Below are positions 6,137 to 7,619 of a stretch of DNA of 7,619 nt, piece after piece; position 1 is the stretch's first letter, and each line of letters opens with the position of its first letter. The translations under genes and the position numbers were made by a program. Source of the stretch: CAVPGH01 sp046726955 (GTDB lineage Bacteria; Acidobacteriota; Vicinamibacteria; Fen-336); NCBI GenBank assembly GCA_046726955.1, contig JBKPBQ010000475.1, positions 1-7,619 of the forward strand. Direction: 5' to 3'. The notes below the pieces were generated by a model. The model was not told where the DNA came from. It did not search any database and was given only the letters and a program-made list of their open reading frames with translations.

Positions 6137-6224
6137 GCGTTCGTACCGGGAGTCGAGTGTCGAACGGCGCGCGCGCCTCGCGGAAGCGCGCGACTGTACG
6201 ATGAATGCCGATGGCGAGCGCGGC

Positions 6225-6249
6225 GCCTGGGCGCCGGGCTCGCCCAGGC
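6225..6249. terminator. hairpin between convergent deoC and J/HTH gene
   Basis: GCCTGGGC (6225-6232) and GCCCAGGC (6242-6249) form an 8-bp GC-rich stem with a 9-nt loop, roughly midway in the 173-bp gap between the convergent stops. An alternative fold uses GGCGCC repeats at 6222-6235. No U-tract follows on either strand, so it may be a roadblock or Rho-assisted site rather than a classical intrinsic terminator. The remaining gap sequence holds nothing else I recognise. Confidence 0.4.
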
Positions 6250-6309
6250 TGGAGCGCGCGAGCGAGTGCCGCGCGCCCCTGCCGGCACACGACTCCCGTT
6301 GCGCGCCCT

Positions 6310-6894
6310 TCAGCTGCGCTTGGCGAGCCGGGCCATGTACGACGAGACGACCTTGGCCGCGTCGAGCCCGACCAAGCGCGCGTACTCCTGCAGGAACCCG
6401 CGGAGGTACACGGGCGCGGGCAGGTAGGGCAGCCGGTCCTCCTCGATGTACTCCAGGAACCGCATGCCGATCTTGCTCTGGGCCGCGATCTCGCGCAGCG
6501 CGATCCCCCGCGACTCGCGGATCCGCCGGAGGTCGGCGCCCGTGACCACGTCGGGAAGGTCCGGCGCCGGAGGACGCGCCGCTCCGTCTCCGCTTCCGGC
6601 CGCCGCGTCCGAGCCGAAGGGAAGCAGAGGCGAGTCCGGCGAGACGAGGCCGCGCGACTCGTCGTAGACGCGCCGCCGCGCGGGATCCCCGAGCACGTGG
6701 TAGGCCTCTCGGATGCGCTCCCGCGTCGCCTCGATCTCGTCCCCCTCCAGGAGCGAGTAGGTGGCGAGCGCGCCTTCGCCGTACATGTCCAGGCAGAAGC
6801 GGTAGGCCCGCTCCACCTGGTCGCGCGAGGCCTGCGGCTCCAGCCCGAGAACCCGGTAGTGGTCGATCTCCTCGGCCACGACCGCCTCCATCAT
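6310..6894 (-). CDS. degenerate J-like domain plus RodZ-type helix-turn-helix protein
   Basis: 194 residues in two parts. Residues 10-80 look like a DnaJ J domain: DHYRVLGLEPQAS leads into a helix (QVERAYRF), and REAYHVLGDPARRRVYDE closes it. However, the His-Pro-Asp tripeptide needed to stimulate DnaK is absent from the intervening loop (about 38-55), so a co-chaperone role is unlikely. A low-complexity linker (85-117) follows, then a RodZ-type HTH: GADLRRIRESRGIALREIA at 119-137 and IGMRFLEYIEED near 142-153, ending in YLRGFLQEYARLVGLD. Unlike RodZ it has no membrane segment. The start is the ATG at 6894, overlapping the upstream ATPase stop (ATGA); a longer in-frame reading to 7080 runs inside the ATPase gene and is rejected. 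Function unknown; coupling to the ATPase suggests a partner or adaptor in cell organisation. Confidence 0.8.
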   Translation of the reverse strand: MMEAVVAEEIDHYRVLGLEPQASRDQVERAYRFCLDMYGEGALATYSLLEGDEIEATRERIREAYHVLGDPARRRVYDESRGLVSPDSPLLPFGSDAAAGSGDGAARPPAPDLPDVVTGADLRRIRESRGIALREIAAQSKIGMRFLEYIEEDRLPYLPAPVYLRGFLQEYARLVGLDAAKVVSSYMARLAKRS

Positions 6895-7619
6895 GCCCAG
6901 GGCAGGGAGAGGCTCTCCCCCTTGAGCAGGCCGCGCGCGAGCTGCCGGACCTCCTCCGCGGGACGCGACGTGGGCGCGTCCACCATGAAGAGCTTCCGGC
7001 GGCGCACCGCCTGCCACACCGCGTCGTCGTAGTGGAGGAAGCCCGCGTAGCTGGCGCGCACGCCGAGGTGGCGCGCGCACGCGGCCACGAGCTGGTGGCC
7101 GATGGGGATGTCCGAGTTGTCGCGCACCTGGTTCAGGATGAAGCGCGGCGAGAACGCGGTCATCTCCTTCTTGAGGACGTCCACCGCCTCCGGGTCCACC
7201 TTCTGCACGTGGTTCAGGAGGTCGAGGGGGGTGCGGATGCCCAGCGGGTTCTTGGGGTCGAGCGCGGAGTCGATCACGAGGCGGACGCCCTCGCGCGGCG
7301 CGGCCGAGCGAAGACGCCGGTAGAGCGCGCTCTTGATGAAGCGGTAGCCGTTCTCGATGGACGTGGGCTCCGGCACCACCGTGAGCACGGAGAGGTCGGA
7401 GATCAGGAAGAAGTCGATGATGTTGAAGGACGTCCCCGCGCCGAGGTCGAGGAGGATCACGTCCACGTCGAGGGCCTTGATGCGGTTGAGCACCCGCACC
7501 TTCTGCGCGTACTTGATGTTCGCCGCGCCCAGGAAGTCCGAGGCCCCGCTCACCAGCCGGAGTCCGGGCGTGCCCGTCTCCACGAGGACGTCCTCGATCC
7601 TGTCGCAGCGCCGCTGGAT
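6891..7619 (-). CDS. MinD/ParA-like P-loop ATPase (N-terminus cut by right window edge)
   Basis: 242 residues of the C-terminal part of a MinD/FlhG/ParA-type ATPase; the Walker A lysine region should lie in the missing N-terminus, beyond the right edge. The visible frame opens with IQRRCDRIEDVL, so the GTG at 7583 is internal and not a start. VDVILLDLGAGTSF is the Walker B/switch II region, FFLISDLSVLTVVPEP the strand leading to the conserved PTS..N segment, and ILNQVRDNSDI the NQ-type nucleotide-base contact. MVDAPTSRPAEEVRQLARGL resembles the C-terminal helix seen in MinD relatives. Such proteins position or regulate cellular structures (poles, flagella, chromosomes). No membrane-targeting amphipathic helix is obvious at the end (LSLPWA). 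It overlaps the J/HTH gene by 4 bases, so they are translated together. Whether it is a FlhG or another orphan MinD cannot be told here. Confidence 0.85.
   Translation of the reverse strand: MQRRCDRIEDVLVETGTPGLRLVSGASDFLGAANIKYAQKVRVLNRIKALDVDVILLDLGAGTSFNIIDFFLISDLSVLTVVPEPTSIENGYRFIKSALYRRLRSAAPREGVRLVIDSALDPKNPLGIRTPLDLLNHVQKVDPEAVDVLKKEMTAFSPRFILNQVRDNSDIPIGHQLVAACARHLGVRASYAGFLHYDDAVWQAVRRRKLFMVDAPTSRPAEEVRQLARGLLKGESLSLPWA

Noticed and set aside
6205..7032. 275-codon plus-strand open frame
   Set aside because: Antisense to the J/HTH and ATPase genes, with no motif and shadow-like composition.
6895..7080. N-terminal extension of the J/HTH protein
   Set aside because: It lies wholly within the ATPase coding region in another frame; the ATG at 6894 overlapping the ATPase stop is the natural coupled start.

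Overview
This is a GC-rich (about 70% by eye) bacterial chromosomal segment with nine protein genes, tightly packed. The left-edge and right-edge genes are cut by the window. No RNA gene, insertion sequence, CRISPR array or phage gene is visible. Gene content (Tat-type dipeptide epimerase, AGCS symporter, a MinD-like ATPase paired with a J-like/RodZ-like protein) and base composition suggest a soil or sediment lineage such as Acidobacteriota, Myxococcota or a related candidate phylum; this is inference, not an assignment.

Layout. (1) Positions 1-2218, minus strand: an AGCS-type alanine/glycine:sodium symporter followed, with a 3-base start/stop overlap, by lysA (diaminopimelate decarboxylase, C-terminus beyond the left edge). 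(2) Positions 2261-3364, plus strand: a divergently transcribed L-Ala-D/L-Glu type dipeptide epimerase with an apparent Tat signal. Together these suggest handling of cell-wall peptides and amino acids. (3) A 33-nt imperfect palindrome at 3381-3413 separates that gene from a convergent small GlsB/YeaQ-type membrane protein (3447-3731, minus). (4) Positions 3934-4641, minus: a HAD-superfamily hydrolase. (5) Divergent from it, across a perfect 14-bp palindrome (4635-4648), an overlapping pair: an RpiB-family sugar-phosphate isomerase and a DeoC-family aldolase (4662-6136, plus). (6) Positions 6310-7619, minus: a MinD/ParA-like ATPase (N-terminus beyond the right edge) overlapping by 4 bases a protein with a degenerate J-like domain and a RodZ-type helix-turn-helix.

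The most interesting part is the RpiB-DeoC pair. Both carry N-terminal extensions that the housekeeping enzymes lack. RpiB has about 50 residues resembling the N-terminus of EutT, and DeoC has a short amphipathic helix followed by a Cys-rich segment. RpiB also has Asp where the catalytic Cys normally sits. Aldolase-plus-isomerase sets of this kind are known as cargo of sugar-phosphate-utilising bacterial microcompartments. No shell gene lies in the window, so this is either a satellite cargo operon or a free-standing derivative. The proposed chemistry is isomerisation of a pentose phosphate and aldol cleavage of a deoxy-sugar phosphate, releasing acetaldehyde or a similar aldehyde.
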